From: Eonycteris spelaea
Taxonomy: Eukaryota; Chordata; Mammalia; Chiroptera; Pteropodidae
NCBI GenBank assembly: GCA_003508835.1
Contig: PUFA01000034.1
Location: 434,001 to 498,000 of the forward strand
Length of the DNA: 64,000 bases
Direction of reading: 5' to 3'
Shown: positions 52,143-64,000 of the stretch, piece by piece
Position numbering within the stretch: the stretch's first letter is position 1
How the letters are laid out: the number at the start of each line of letters is the position of its first letter
Notes under the pieces: generated by a model
What the model was told of the DNA's origin: nothing
Seen by the model: only the letters and a program-made list of their open reading frames with translations
The model's database searches: none
Program-made: the position numbers and the translations under genes

Positions 52143-52230
52143 TGGCCCAGCATGCACTGGGGGAGGGGGATCAGTTGGCCCAGCATGCACTGGGGGAGAC
52201 CTGTTGGCCCAGCATGCACTGGGGGAAAGG
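52143..52230. repeat. Three-copy tandem repeat
   Basis: The word tggcccagcatgcactgggg begins at 52143, 52176 and 52205, so the spacing is 33 and 29 bp. The repeated core is unchanged while the spacers differ in length. Confidence 0.88.
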
Positions 52231-52589
52231 GATCTGCCCCTTTGCCTGAGTTATTTATGTGTTGAAACTTCACCAGAGCTACTTCTTTTAAAAAAACAAC
52301 AGACTATAAGTTTGGCACGGTTTAAATTTCGAGCCACTAGAAATGTGAAAGACTCTGCAAAATGCAAGTCCGCATCCGTGGATGCCCTTTGAGGTGGCCT
52401 TCAGCCACAGGCAGGATGCAGAGACACACGTGTCTGTGGCTTCTAGCGTCTCCCGAGAGAAACTGGAGACGCTGAGTTTTCCGCTTTGGAAGGAACTCGG
52501 CCTCTTCATCTCTCCTGGGCCCGGTTCGGGAGGGAGGCATTAAAGCTACAAGCGCCAAACAGCGCGGCCTCCTCAGGCGCGGGGTGTGC

Positions 52590-53170
52590 GGGCTGGTGGG
52601 TCTGAGTGAGGCAGGGAGCTCCCTGGGTAAAATCGAGATGGCAAGCCTGATTTTGATATGCAAATGCTACCGACACTCCGCTTCTCCGTGTTCCTTGTAG
52701 AAAATGCTGATCGGAGATAAAAGGGGAAAAAACCCTTTAACAAGGCACGAGGGTAATTCAAAGCCAAGTACTTTTAAACAGCACTTAACAAGTCCCCGGG
52801 GCCCACTCAAGAGCCAGGCCCCCCAGAGGTGCCATCTCCTGCCCCTCAACAGCTTGAAAAAGTAGTAATTGCAACCCCATTTGCATTTCCCTGCTCGCTC
52901 CCGTGCCCCTCGCGTGGACTGGTTCCGCCGGGTCTGCGGCCCGGCCTCGCGGCCCCCGCAGCCCCTCCCACCTCCGCCATCCCCCGTTTCTCACATTTTG
53001 CTCCTAATTATGTTGCATCTATTGCCGTACACTTAATTAGCTGCATTAATGTGATTTCTTTTCACATAGTCAAGCAATTAAGAGCTATGATTGAGTTTCA
53101 TTCAATTAGCCTCAACAAACATGCTAATTGATGTCCCAGATGCAAATGAGGTGCGAGGAGAGAAACCTGC
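52590..53170. promoter_or_regulatory. Candidate conserved enhancer with octamer and homeodomain cluster
   Basis: This AT-rich, low-CpG island lies between GC-rich flanks. Perfect POU octamers occur at 52658-52665, 52879-52886 (reverse) and 53140-53147. Homeodomain cores lie at 53005-53010, 53034-53039, 53045-53050, 53075-53080, 53103-53108 and 53124-53130. The sequence around 53000-53150 has the dense, simple-motif look of deeply conserved developmental enhancers. It is in the intron upstream of exon A. Conservation itself was not tested. Confidence 0.5.
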
Positions 53171-54973
53171 GCGCGGCTGAGAACCGTGCTGCGGACCCCG
53201 GCCTCCGGCTTGCTGGCGGCGGCGCAGCCTGCGTGGCCCCCACCGTCCGCGGGGGGCCGCCTTCCGAGAGGCCGCGGCCTCGCCAGTGCCTCGTGGCCCA
53301 GGTCCCTCCTGACGCGGAAGACGGATGGCCTGGCTGCGGGACAATGCCGCCCTAGACTCTCGCGGTCACGCGGTACCCGGATGGGGAGGGGATCGGCCTG
53401 ACCACACCGTGCTCCAGCAGGGAGAGTGGAGCAAAGTCCTCACCAAAACGCCACACAGGGCGGCTTAAAGAAAACCCCAGGCCTTCTCCCCGGAAGGGCG
53501 AACACACGCGCTTTCGCTGGCCCTGGTGATCCCGGCGCCCTCCACGTGCGTGACGGCACCTACAGGCCTCGGTAAATGGCGCGTTCATCTTAGTCAGCTC
53601 GGGGGCACTTGGCACTCCACGGTAAGCTCCAAAGACAGCAATCCATCAAGAGTCCCTAAAAATACTCCTACTGTATTGATGCTCAGTGTCTCCCACCGGG
53701 ACGTTACCTCTGGCGGTCTGGTGAAAGATGGCGTGCTCCAAGTGTTCGCAGCGACCGACCGCAGTTAACAAGATCTCAAAGCGAAACTGAAATGCATGAA
53801 CAGGACGACTGGCATCTCGAGGTCAGGAATGGGTTGCCAGTCTGCGCTCTCTTCAAGTACGGATGCTGCAATGGACATCAGTCCCAGTTCGACACATACT
53901 TTCAAAGAGGATGACGACTCTTCATTTCCATAGTCAGACGGCGGAGGAAAATAATAGAACTCTGTGTTTCAGTTGGGCTTCCCCAGTAAGATCTGATCTC
54001 TACCTGTCCCTAAATGTTGAGAAACGTAGTATCTTACATGAACACGTAACACTCTGTCTAAGGTAACTGCCAGGACGTACTGGTATTTGCTTTTGTCTTT
54101 CCGCCATGGGCATTCTACCTGGATTTTTCCTTCTTGCACGATCCAGCTTGGCAGCCCTCCAACTGCTGTCCTTTGCACCCTGTTGGGGGGGGGGGGCGGT
54201 GACAAGTTCGGTACTATGTTTTTAAAACAATTCCAAGACACTGTCTGCCCTTTTCACTGTGTGGAAATTGGCCTGGATGGTGCGAACGTGACGGTGAGTA
54301 AAAACACTGGCTCCTCAGCAGAAACCACGGCAGAGGCACCAAAACGTGCGGTTTAGTCATTATTTTATTCACTGTCATGCTCTCTAAATGCAAACAAAAC
54401 CAGTTTCACTTAAGAATGCTCTTGATCAACCAAAAGCAAAAAGCAACTGCTTAAAAACATTTTTTTTTCAACCCTGGAGTGCACGTCTTTTGGATGTTCG
54501 GGGTGGTGACCTGCAGAGCACACGTGAAGCGTGCCTGCCACGTCCTCCGGGCCAAGCGTCCACTCGTGGAACCACTCTGGCGACTGCTTGAGTTGCAAGC
54601 TGCACTAGCTGTTTTCCCTGGGATGACATTTTCACCTCAAAGAAGGAGTATGGCAGACATTAACTGTAATGATTCGGTCCTGAGTGTCTGGCAGAGAGAT
54701 ACAGGTCTCTGGAAAACAAACCACGTGAACACTGCAAGGAAAACAGCTCAGGGTGTGTGTGGCCCACGAGCTTTCCAGGGACAGTGAGGATTCTGAAAAC
54801 TTGTCTCTCTCACCAGGAATTTGACACGTGCCAAACACTTAGATTTCTCTGACAAGCCTGGTGGTGACACCAATATGATTTTGGGATATGACATAATGAA
54901 AAGTGTCACCATCGGATATCCCCATACCTCAGTTAAACAATGCCTTTGAAATGACTGATGCATGGATAAAAGA

Positions 54974-55203
54974 TTATTTATTTACTTATTTATTTTAGGT
55001 GGGGCAACCCTTGGTTGACTCATAGATTGCAAGGACTTTGGCAGCTTACAATCTATTATGTTATTATTATTATTATTATTATTAAGCCTACAGCACCTGG
55101 TCTTCCTAGGTGGTCTCCCATCCAAGCACTAACCAGGCTCGACCCTGCTTAGGTTCTGAGATCAGACGGGGTTGGGCTTCTTCAGGGTGGTGTGGCCGTA
55201 GAC
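54974..55203 (-). mobile_element. 5S rRNA-derived SINE (fruit-bat MEG-R type), copy 2
   Basis: Read on the minus strand, the element starts at 55203 with gtctacggccacaccaccct and follows 5S rRNA through gcttggatgggagaccac to gtgctgtaggc. A (TAA)n linker comes next, then the same second module as copy 1 (gattgtaagctgccaaag to gcaatctatgagtcaacc) and an AT-rich tail. A perfect 7-bp direct repeat, aaaagat, flanks it at 54968-54974 and 55204-55210, which marks retrotransposition. It is in the same orientation as AGAP1 transcription. Two copies of one two-module structure show a real SINE family and point to Pteropodidae. Confidence 0.92.
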
Positions 55204-55809
55204 AAAAGATCATTCAAAGTACAAGACAGATCAATGGAGGCTCATTAGCAGAGAAGGAAAACTTCGGTGATAGTTTCGGATTCCACGCTGCATTCCTAAG
55301 CTGTAGGAAGCTGTCACGTGTTGAATTCCGGTGCAGGATCCAAGAACATCCACAATGATCCCCAGCGGCTACTGAAATACGCCCCCTGTTTCCGACAGAC
55401 TGTGTAAGGCAAGAATTTCTCTCCCTTTAAACAAAACAATACATCATGACAGACCGAAAGTCAGCAGCAGTCACGACAACCCAACTCTCTCTCACCAAAC
55501 CAGGGAGCGAAGAGCCTTGAAAAAAATGTGAAACGGTGCTATTCTCACGATTTTCTTCTGGAAAACATTCTTCATGGAAATCTTATTCATGTGATAATAT
55601 TATGTAACCGCTAGTTTTACTGTTATTTTGAATGAATTATGTGAATATTTCAAAACTTTCTCGGTTTTAATTTTTTAACATGATAAATATCAGCAGATAT
55701 ATCTACAGAAAAGGAAGGCACCCCCTTCCTTTCTTTTGAGAACCACCAGTGCAGCCTGACGCTTGCGAAGGGGCCCAAGGCTCTTGGAGGATGACTATAT
55801 GCACACAGC

Positions 55810-55825
55810 GGGGGGGGGGGGGGGG
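55810..55825. repeat. Sixteen-base G run
   Basis: An uninterrupted G tract that becomes a C run in the AGAP1 transcript. A shorter 12-base G run lies at 54185-54196. Confidence 0.9.
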
Positions 55826-57689
55826 AGGAGGAGCTGGAGGGACACAGGAGCTGGACCTGCACGAAGAAATTAGAAACGGTCTTCAGATTTATCTGTCTTG
55901 TCCTTGAGGAAAGGAATGACTCGTTATTCCCTGTTTTCACTGCACTTCACAGATGTCCGTGGTTCAAAGAGGAAGCAGTAGTTTGTGCGAGTTCTATTTT
56001 TAAAAAACCCTTCCTTCTGGGCTCAAAAAGCAGTAAGAGAAGCATCGTTAAATGCAGTGCTATTCCCAAACTCCACGTAATACTGTTTTTCAGAGGAAGC
56101 TAATTTATAAGGACAGACATGACGCCATCCACGCAGAGATGAGCAAATGTGCAAGCCCGACATTCATGTATAATAAACAAGAGTCTCATAGGTAGTCACA
56201 GGCACAGAGGAAGTGGCACCCTAAAACCACTAGGAAAACACTGTAAAACTCTGGAAAATCTTCGTACCCTGTCCTTTCAGATCGCACATCTCGAAGAAGA
56301 CAATTTTTCCCTGTCTCCAAAGGATCGTCACAACAGCAAGGTAGGAGACAGCTCCAAAGTGAAAAACCCCATGAGAAACCATTTTGTTTCCCAAACGGGC
56401 AACAGAATTCCTGACTTTCACATTTAGAGCCGCCTTCAACACACCCCTGGACTAACGCTTATAAATGCACGTCCCGTGTGACACGTGACCAGCACAGGAA
56501 GAAGGCACCTGGCAAACCGGATGCCTCGGGGTGACAGGCAAAGCCAACGGTTACGACCTCATTCGTTTTTGATAAAGGCTATACTGGGCCTGGTGAGAGA
56601 GACATGGCTGTGTGTCGTGGGGATCGGTGGGGGCAGGCTGCACGTGCGACAGTGAGCTCACGCCCCGCCGTGAGGGCAAACCCTTCCAGCCCACGTGCTT
56701 CCGCGGCCAGCACCCGACACGGGGCTCGTGTCCAACATTAGCCCAGGGAGAGAGGTCATTATAGTGTGCATCCAAACAGCAGAACATCCCAAACTGAATT
56801 GCAACACGCCTTTCGTTTCTTGATTGTATCTACCTTGACTGACCTAGTGTACTGAGCCTTCCACAGCAAGAAAGGTTTTTCTCGTTCTGGGCTAAATCAA
56901 ATAGCTACCCAGTTGCACCCCATGCGTGTTCAAACCCAGCCCGCACAAAACGAGCGTGTCGGGTCCGAAAACGGCTTCCTGCTTCTCAGCCGCCATGCGC
57001 CTCTTCTGAAGGCCGGCATGACAGCCACCTCCCAGGGGCCAGCACCACGTCTTGGCTCTGTGACGATTTTAATAATTAGATACGGCTGGACACAACCAGA
57101 CCAGTAGTTGGGCCTTGCAAAATTTCCAGTCACACAGGAATCGCCACCATCGTGATGTGAGGTCTACTGAAGCGCCTCAAAACTTGAGATTTCTTGGGCT
57201 GGATCTGCGAGATGTGCAGCGCTTCAAACGCACAGGTTCTGAAGACGGAGGAGCGGCCACGGGTGTCCTCTGAGGACACTGGCGACCCCAGGCCGTTCCT
57301 CGGCCACGGGACCCAACGTGGGACAGAGACCTCCCCCGCCAGGTTTTGCCCATCGCAAACTTAAGGACTCCGCCTGCTTTTTAAACCCTCACCAGGCCTG
57401 TTGCGACTTCACATCGTTTATTTTGCCCCATGCGGCGCTTGGCGCGGCCTTAGTCTGTTTCCCGAACGCTACTGCCTGCCAAGGAGTTTCCGGGAACATA
57501 ATCAGATTCGTTTCACACGAACTGCAGTCACTTCACGGAGCAACGCGATTTTCTGGTTTCAGAAACGCAGTCAGGCTGCAGAAGACAAGTCAGCTTCCTC
57601 CGGCCCACACAGCACGGCCTCAGGGAGACGGCGCCGGGGGCCCCGACCGTGAACCTTCAGAAGCTGTGTGCTCAGGGGGCACGCGACTG

Positions 57690-57800
57690 AACGCTCTGGG
57701 TCCCCACGTCCCCAGCTTTAAAATGGGGCTCATCACCCATTTCTGCCTCACGGGGCTGCTGTGGCGATTAACTGGGGTGACACGCGAAGCTGGAAAGGAC
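57690..57800 (+). repeat. MIR SINE fragment
   Basis: The segments ccagctttaaaatggggctc, ctcacggggctgctgtggcg and attaactggggtgacacgc match the centre and 3' part of MIR in order. Confidence 0.65.
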
Positions 57801-58089
57801 ACCGAGCCCTCGAGACGCTCGCTCTTCCGACCCTCGTCCGATGAACACCCTGGACGGGCTGCTGTCTGGATCCCGGGGGGCATTTTCGAAGCTAAAGGTG
57901 TTGTTCCCACGGAGATAGCGGTTCCGATGCTCAGCCATGAGGGGCGACCTGCAAAGCTATTTTTCACTTCACAGCAGAGGAAAAAAAAAACAAAACAAAA
58001 ACCTGTCCTCGGCAAATGTGTGGCGTTTTCTACTTTTTCTCCCCCCTCCCTCCCCCTCCTTTCCCTTTCTCTCTCTTTTTATCTCTTTT

Positions 58090-58560
58090 TTTTTTTGGTG
58101 GGGGAGGCATGGATACGGTAGTCAGACATTTTTATTGCAAAATGTCGTCTGGAAAAGATGCAAAACAAAACTGCTAAAATGCAAGGGAGGAAAACAAGGG
58201 GGAAAAACAAAAGGCCCCCTTCCCTTTGCTTATTGAGTTCAAAGGCGTAACATGCAGCACCCTGCAGCAAACGGGAAGCCACACTAATTTTAAAGCCATA
58301 AAACGCTATCAAGTGCCCTGCGGGGCAGGGCCGCGCTGCAGCTCCGGGCACGTAAATGAGACGCGGTTCATTTGCTCCGCAGCTTAGCCTAATGTAATCA
58401 TCAGCGGAGTCTTTGCCTAGAGTCGTAACTGGCAAATAGCCGCTCGGCGGAGGCGGGCGCTCCCAGCCATCGAGGGGGCTGCGGCTAGATTGCTGTTGAT
58501 TAGAAAATTTTCAGTTTTGACAAGCATTTAATGAACATAAATCGCACCTTGATTGGCTTC
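58090..58560. promoter_or_regulatory. Candidate conserved noncoding element
   Basis: A non-repetitive block with balanced composition and many TAAT-type and octamer-like words. Examples are cactaattttaaagccata, cacgtaaatgagacgcggtt, cctaatgtaatcatcagcgg and tttaatgaacataaatcgca. It follows a pyrimidine tract (58015-58095). No repeat family or coding frame is recognisable. Confidence 0.42.
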
Positions 58561-59714
58561 CGTTTGGGGCCACAGGCACACCTGAGATGCAGGCCTCTCT
58601 CCACCTCCACCTCTCCCCTCCCCGCCAGACCTCGGCGGCAATCAGGTTACGAGCCGCACAAGACAATATTTATAAAACACAGTGATGAAGTTCATTTTCT
58701 CGGGAGAAGTGGAAGAGCTTCTCCTCACGGCTCCCCACGTCCACCCTCTCCCACTGAGCTCTCGGCAGAGACTTGCTGTCAGCGAGGAGGATGGATGGCT
58801 CCGAGTTGAGAATTTCCAGCCGTAATTAGTAACACTGAAAAGGCCAAAAAATGGCACACAAAATGACAGAGACTGGGCACACAGGGCGAAAACGGTGTGC
58901 CGTGCCGTGTGCTGATCAGACAACATCTCCTCGGCTCTCCTAGAAGCTTAAAGACCTAAGTCCGCTGGCGACAGAATTGGATCTGTGTATTTACAGAAAC
59001 ATACATGTGCACCTATACGCTACTGTTTTTATTTTTAATTTAGAAAAGCAGAAAGGCAGAAGAATTTTTCGATGTAGAGAAAACAGGTTACGTAGGGTCT
59101 GGGTGGTTTAGTTACAGAGCCACGAAGACCTCGTTCTGTCTTTGACCCTACTTACACTCTCTCCACGGTCGTCAAGACAACGTGTACCACAATGAGGACA
59201 CATCCTGGCCTTTTTCCTTGTAAATCCTGAACAGTTTCCAACCCCGCAGGGCTGTGTAAAATAAACAAGAAATTCCTCGGGCAGAAATAAGACTGTGATA
59301 AAGAATCTTAACTTTTGGGTGTATGGTCAATAACATGTATGAGCTTTTTCAGTAGTCATTTTTTTCTAACCAAAGTGGTAGCTGTTCCCTGAAAATATTT
59401 ATGCTGCCATGGCAGTACCATTCCGTGGGTTTGAAAGCACTCGTATATGGGAGAGACGATTTATCATACGCTCTGAAACCGGTTGGATCAACGCTGAAAA
59501 TATGTCCAAGGTCCCCCGAAGCTCAGGCGGGGACCACCGTGCACTTGGCCGACACAGGGACAGCCCCAGGAGCAGGGGTTTGGGGGCGTTTTCATTCCAC
59601 GTGGGTGAGGGACCCTCATCCGATTATTAACCCTCCACCGTCTACCACGCCCACGACTGGGCCAGGCCGGCGTCCCATCTGTCCGTCTCAGCCAGGGCCG
59701 GGCTGAAGGCGGGG

Positions 59715-60225
59715 CGTCTCTCCACAGTTCCCTACGTTGAAGTTTACATTAACGCCCCGGGCTCCGAAGAGTTATCCGCACACCTACGTTCACGACGGCC
59801 AAGAAGAGGAAGCCGCCCAAACGTCCTCCGCAGATGGACAGACCGGAGACGTCCACTCACACAGTGGGATGTTATCCAGCCTCAGAAAGGAGGGAAATCC
59901 CGTAAGAGGCTACGACAGGGAGGAAAACTGAAGACGTTGTGCTAAACGTTAAAATAAGCTGCTCACAAAACGACAAAGCTGTGTGAGTCCACTCCCAGGA
60001 GGTTCTCAGTCAAAAGCAGAGGGGCCAGAAGTGGACGGGTGGCCGAGGGGCGGGGGCGGGAGTTAGGGCCCAGCGGGCACCGGGTCACGGACCCACAAGA
60101 TGAAAACCCTCCGGAGAGCGGCCGAACAGCAGTGTGAATGTATTTAGCCCTTAAAATGGTTAGGATGGTAAAACTTAAGTGCATTTTACAATTCAAAACA
60201 AAGTAAAACAAAAATAAAAGATGGC
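59715..60225 (+). mobile_element. L1 LINE fragment, ORF2 end and 3' UTR
   Basis: The sequence follows the 3' end of mammalian L1. It has a degraded match to the ORF2 region around gttatccgcacacctacgtt, the segment around ggatgttatccagcctcaga, then the 3' UTR with cccttaaaatggttaggatg, ending in an A-rich tail near 60221. It is clearly old, with many CpG and frame-breaking changes, and has no coding capacity. It is antisense to AGAP1. Confidence 0.85.
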
Positions 60226-63034
60226 AGCTCCTCTCCCACGTGGAGTTCTTCACTCAGTGAGGACTGCGATGTGAAGTAGGGGGCGTGCTGGGCCGGGCGC
60301 CACAGGCCTGGGACGTGCCGGCCTGGGAGGGCAGGAGGTGGGCGCGGAGCCTGTGCCGTGCGTGTGACCACTGTGGTCCTCCTGGTTATCGGCCTCAAAG
60401 GGGCTCAGGGACGTCCCCGCACGCCAGCACCGCAAGCCCAGTGTCCCAGCGCCGCCTCCAGGCCACCGCGGGACGGCGGGGCCGAGCGGGATCGGGAAGC
60501 ACGCTGCAGGCGCCCGCCCCGGGCTCCCGCCACCTGCTCACCAGACAGACTCGACCAAAAGGGGCTGACGGGGCGCCCGGGAACCAGGAAGGAGGGGACT
60601 CCGGGACAGACGAGGAAACGACGCCATGGAGGCCAAGGACCCCACGCTCCTGATCTGCTTCTCCATGGACAAGCCACGGAGGACGTGAAGCCGTGCCCAC
60701 GCGTGGCCACACAGGCGGGGACTGTTAACCCACCTCCGTCCACATCACTCGCCATGGCGGGCGGCCTCAAAGCCTTTCCCGGAGAGGCAGGGCACTAAGC
60801 ACGACCCGAAGCAGACAAGATGGACACACCGAGCCCCTCGGGGTGACGCCCGCATCGCTGGCTGCAGAGGCCGGGGTGCCCGGGGGAAAGTGACCCGTGA
60901 GGGTGACTGTTTCCGGGGCAAGCGGAGACGCCTGTAGACTCGGGCACGTGTGCTTCTGCCCCGACCTCGGCAAAGTGCAGGCACACAGGGTTCAGCCTTT
61001 CGTTCCAGTAACGGTGGACAGACGTGGGGTCCTCCTGCCTCCCCAGAGCCGACGCCCGCCGGGCCAGCAACGCCCGTGGGAGCGCAGGTCACGGTCCTCA
61101 CGCCGGCCCGAGGCTCGCGCGCCTCCAGGGCACCCCGACACGGCTCCTCAGAGCTGTGCGTCGTCCTGACGCCCAGATTTTACAGGGCGTTTCACGTGCC
61201 AGCAGTGTTTGCAGGTTCTGTGGGGTTCGTGTGCCGCATGCATGTTCTCCTCGACCCTGCCGTGAGCTAAGCCACACTTCGGGGGGACGACTGTGCAAGG
61301 GGATGAGTTTTCTCAGTCTGCATCTCACCCGGACTTTCAAAGCAGCGCCAGGGTGATGGGTGGTGAGGTTCTGAGCCCAGGCAGGCCGGGGACAACGAGG
61401 CCGCAGGAGCCGCGTGACTCGGCTCCACGTGACTCACAAGGGACTGACCTGCGTGCGTGCCGAGCGCACGCCAGCCCTGGGCAAATCACAGCCCTACCCC
61501 TCGCGGAGGCTACACGAGGGGGCGGCACGGTCGGGGGAGGTGCCAGAACAGCGGGTTCACGGGAATCGGGGGGCCCCTCGTGGAGGGAGGGCGTGGCTGT
61601 CCACCTGGACCGCAGCCCGGAAGTTCTCAGAGCCAGGTCGGGAGGGAACACGCGGGGCAGGACGCAGCGTCCAGCACTGCAGCTTACAAAGGGGACGAGG
61701 GCAAACGCTCACTCGCCGCACCAGGTCACGCTCACTGCCGCGGAGCGGCACGTCGGCCTCTCTCTCGGTGAGAACGGCGAGGCCCGTGCTCAGGGTTTCT
61801 GCTGCCTGAAACGTGGCCTGTGGCTCCGTCTGTCTCCCTGTCTACACGCAAGCCAGTCTGACCCCGCCACGTTCTGCGGACAGCAACTGACCGTTTCTCC
61901 AAGTGGAACTGGACGCTCGACACTTCGGGAAGCTCACGCTCCGCCTCCCCCGGGAAGTGAATGGAGGCGGCCGAAGGTCCCGCCACAGATCCTCAGTGAA
62001 CCCTCAAGCGCGACGTCCCTGCTGCGTGCGAGGACTGGGCGTGCTCTGGGTGACAGCTACCCGCAGTGGGCACAGGCCACGGCTCTCCCAGCAAAGGTCT
62101 CTCCCCTGCTTCCTTTTAATTATTTTTTCGGTGAAGAACACCGACTTAGGAAACCATTCTCTTTCTGTTGTATTTGCACCATCGATGAAGCCGACTTTGA
62201 TTCTGAAAGTAGAAATGTACTGAAGTCAGCATCCTGGTGACACGCTGTGACTCCAGTGACGTGGACACACAACGAACACCAGCAACACGCAGCCTCGAGG
62301 GCTTCGTGTGGCCAGATCTGTCCCGGAGGGAACGGATGTCCTGTAAGAAGGCCAGTCGGCCACAGCTGCCTCCAACCAGGCCACACACAGGAAGGGAGAG
62401 AAATCCAAGGAGGTTTGCAAAAGCGCGGGCACTTCGAGCACGCAGCAGCAGCTGGCGGCGGCAGCCAGGAGGGCTGTGCCCGCCCACCACGCGTCCTCAC
62501 GAGGACACCCAGGACAGCCTTCCAGCCAGGGCCCCGCAAAGGCTGCGCTCAACCGGGGGCCCAGGAGCTAAGTCTTGCGGGTCCCCCTATGAATCTCCCC
62601 GCGCACGCCCCTCCGTCAGCAGGAACTCCAGCTGAGCCTTCGACGGCCGCTCTCGACACGGAAGATGAACGGGCGGTGACAAGGAATGGCGAAGCCCCGA
62701 GGCCCAGGCTCTTTCTCATTACCCCCCCCCCCATTTCTATCAAGGTGCTCCCTAAGGCGCATCTTTAAGTCCACAGCCTGGCTGCCCCTTGCCCAGCCCG
62801 ACCGTGGCCCAGCAAAGTGTCATCAAACCGGGAGACACTCATACGTATCTCCCCCAAGGACGGTATGCGGTCCGGGCTTTCTAAGGGCCTTAGAGATGGA
62901 CGATGTTTCAGAGAAACAATAATGCAGACCACGGGGCAGCTTCAGAAGGCTTGCTGTTTACTGTCTGTCTGGTTGAAACGTTTCGGGTTTTCTTTGCAAG
63001 ATGCCAAGTGGAGTCGGAGGAGCAGTTAAGCTGG

Positions 63035-63148
63035 CCAGTCCTGGGAGAGTGACCAATTTGTCCTGCGTCGCCTGGGAACCAGTGGTGAAAGTCCTGTGTC
63101 CTGGGAACCCACTCGCCCTGGGCAAACAGGGCAGCTGGTCACCCCATT
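63035..63148. mobile_element. Short palindromic DNA-transposon remnant
   Basis: The left end (gtgaccaatttgtcctgcgt) and the reverse complement of the right end (ggtgaccagctgccctgttt) are similar inverted repeats. The interior, agtcctgtgtcctgggaacc, resembles an ancient mammalian MER-class element. Family not assigned. Confidence 0.45.
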
Positions 63149-64000
63149 CAGAGCATCTTTAAAAGGAAAGCAGCTCCCCTGTGTTAGGGGAGCTCTGTGC
63201 CTGTCACGTGGACTGCGTCACGGTTTTATTAACTGGATACCAGCATTTTGGGAGGTAGATGAGTAAGTGAACTGGGTGCTTCTGGGCCCTGGTCCTGCCA
63301 TGTAACTGGTTCCGGCCAGCAGCTCTGACCGTGGGACAGGCCTTTCCTTAGGAGTCCAGCTGACTCTTTCGGCCTCGGTTTGCTAAGTTTTGGGTGACAA
63401 TTCCAGAGTTGCACACTTTTCAGTCTGACGTGACCTTTGAAGATGTCACCCGACCTCCAGGTGGGACTCAGGAAGCAGACTCGTCTCCCGGATTTACAGA
63501 CACCGTCTGGCCGGTTCTCAGCGAACACCTGACAAGGCAGCGCCTCGAAGGAGTGTGAGCCGGGGCTCCGCGGGCCGCGCCCCCTCCGGGCGGGCGTGGA
63601 GCCCCGGGCCGGCTGCTGAGCGCACTGAGGGGCAAGGCCGTGGGCTGGCAGGTCCCCCGCAGCCTCCCCAGTCGGCACGACAGGGCTGATCGGCTTCCCC
63701 GCGTCCGCCCTGGACCCCGTGGCTGTTGTCGGCAGCCAGGGCGGGAGCCACCGCTCTCCAGGACACCAGGGGTGGAGACCCGCGGTCCACGCCTCCCTCC
63801 TGGTCTCTGCCTACAGTGAGGAGGTCCGGGGACCCCGTCTGCCTGTGGCGGCCACCGCAGACGGCTACTGAACTCTGGGGTAAGGGCTGCAGCAGGCTCA
63901 GACCTGCAGCAGTAAGGTGGGGGGTGGGGGGTGCCCAGGGCTTTGGGGAGCCAGAGTGCGGGTACTGGGCCGGAGGCCCTGCTCACAGCACCTTTCAGGG

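Noticed and set aside
57318..58121. Open frame of 267 codons on the plus strand
   Set aside because: It crosses a MIR remnant and a pyrimidine tract and shows no domain.
61293..62240. Open frame of 315 codons on the plus strand
   Set aside because: No recognisable domain, composition follows the GC-rich background, antisense to AGAP1, and no splice-bounded or promoter context was seen.

Overview
The window is vertebrate nuclear DNA, almost certainly from a placental mammal and most probably an Old World fruit bat (Pteropodidae). Two observations support this. Three short exons with canonical splice sites encode consecutive pieces of the mammalian Arf GTPase-activating protein AGAP1. Two SINEs have a head that is an almost complete 5S rRNA sequence followed by a second non-ribosomal module, the layout known from fruit-bat 5S-derived SINEs. 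I see no bacterial, viral or plasmid gene. No young L1 copy is visible, which fits the reported loss of L1 activity in fruit bats.

AGAP1 lies on the minus strand, so transcription runs from high to low coordinates. Exon A (49497-49665) encodes part of the PH domain and the start of the loop that splits it. Exon B (30595-30756) is a symmetric cassette exon of 54 codons. Exon C (6556-6716) encodes the Ser/Pro-rich and strongly basic part of the same loop. Exons A and B both end in phase 1, so B can be skipped without changing the frame. Exon C is 161 nt, not the 162 nt that the phases require: one base is missing near 6709 and the conserved frame is broken. The exon before A (first half of the PH domain) and the exon after C (rest of PH, ArfGAP, ankyrin repeats) are not in the window.

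Everything else is intron: 1-6555, 6717-30594 (about 23.9 kb), 30757-49496 (about 18.7 kb) and 49666-64000. These introns alternate between very GC- and CpG-rich stretches and AT-rich islands with low CpG. The AT-rich islands read as candidate conserved noncoding or enhancer elements. The best are 52590-53170 (three perfect octamers and six homeodomain cores), 58090-58560, 42540-43110 and 26040-26960. AGAP1 introns are known to hold developmental enhancers, including HACNS1/HAR2, so these deserve direct alignment. A CpG-rich block at 25400-25860 carries NRF1-, YY1- and RFX-type sites.

The repeat content is mostly ancient: MIR, L2, degraded L1 tails, and Tigger- and hAT-type DNA transposon remnants, plus several minisatellites and microsatellites. 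Repeat family names come from memory of consensus sequences and were not checked with a search tool. Other reading frames of 250-450 codons occur only because stop codons are rare in GC-rich DNA, and I do not call them genes.
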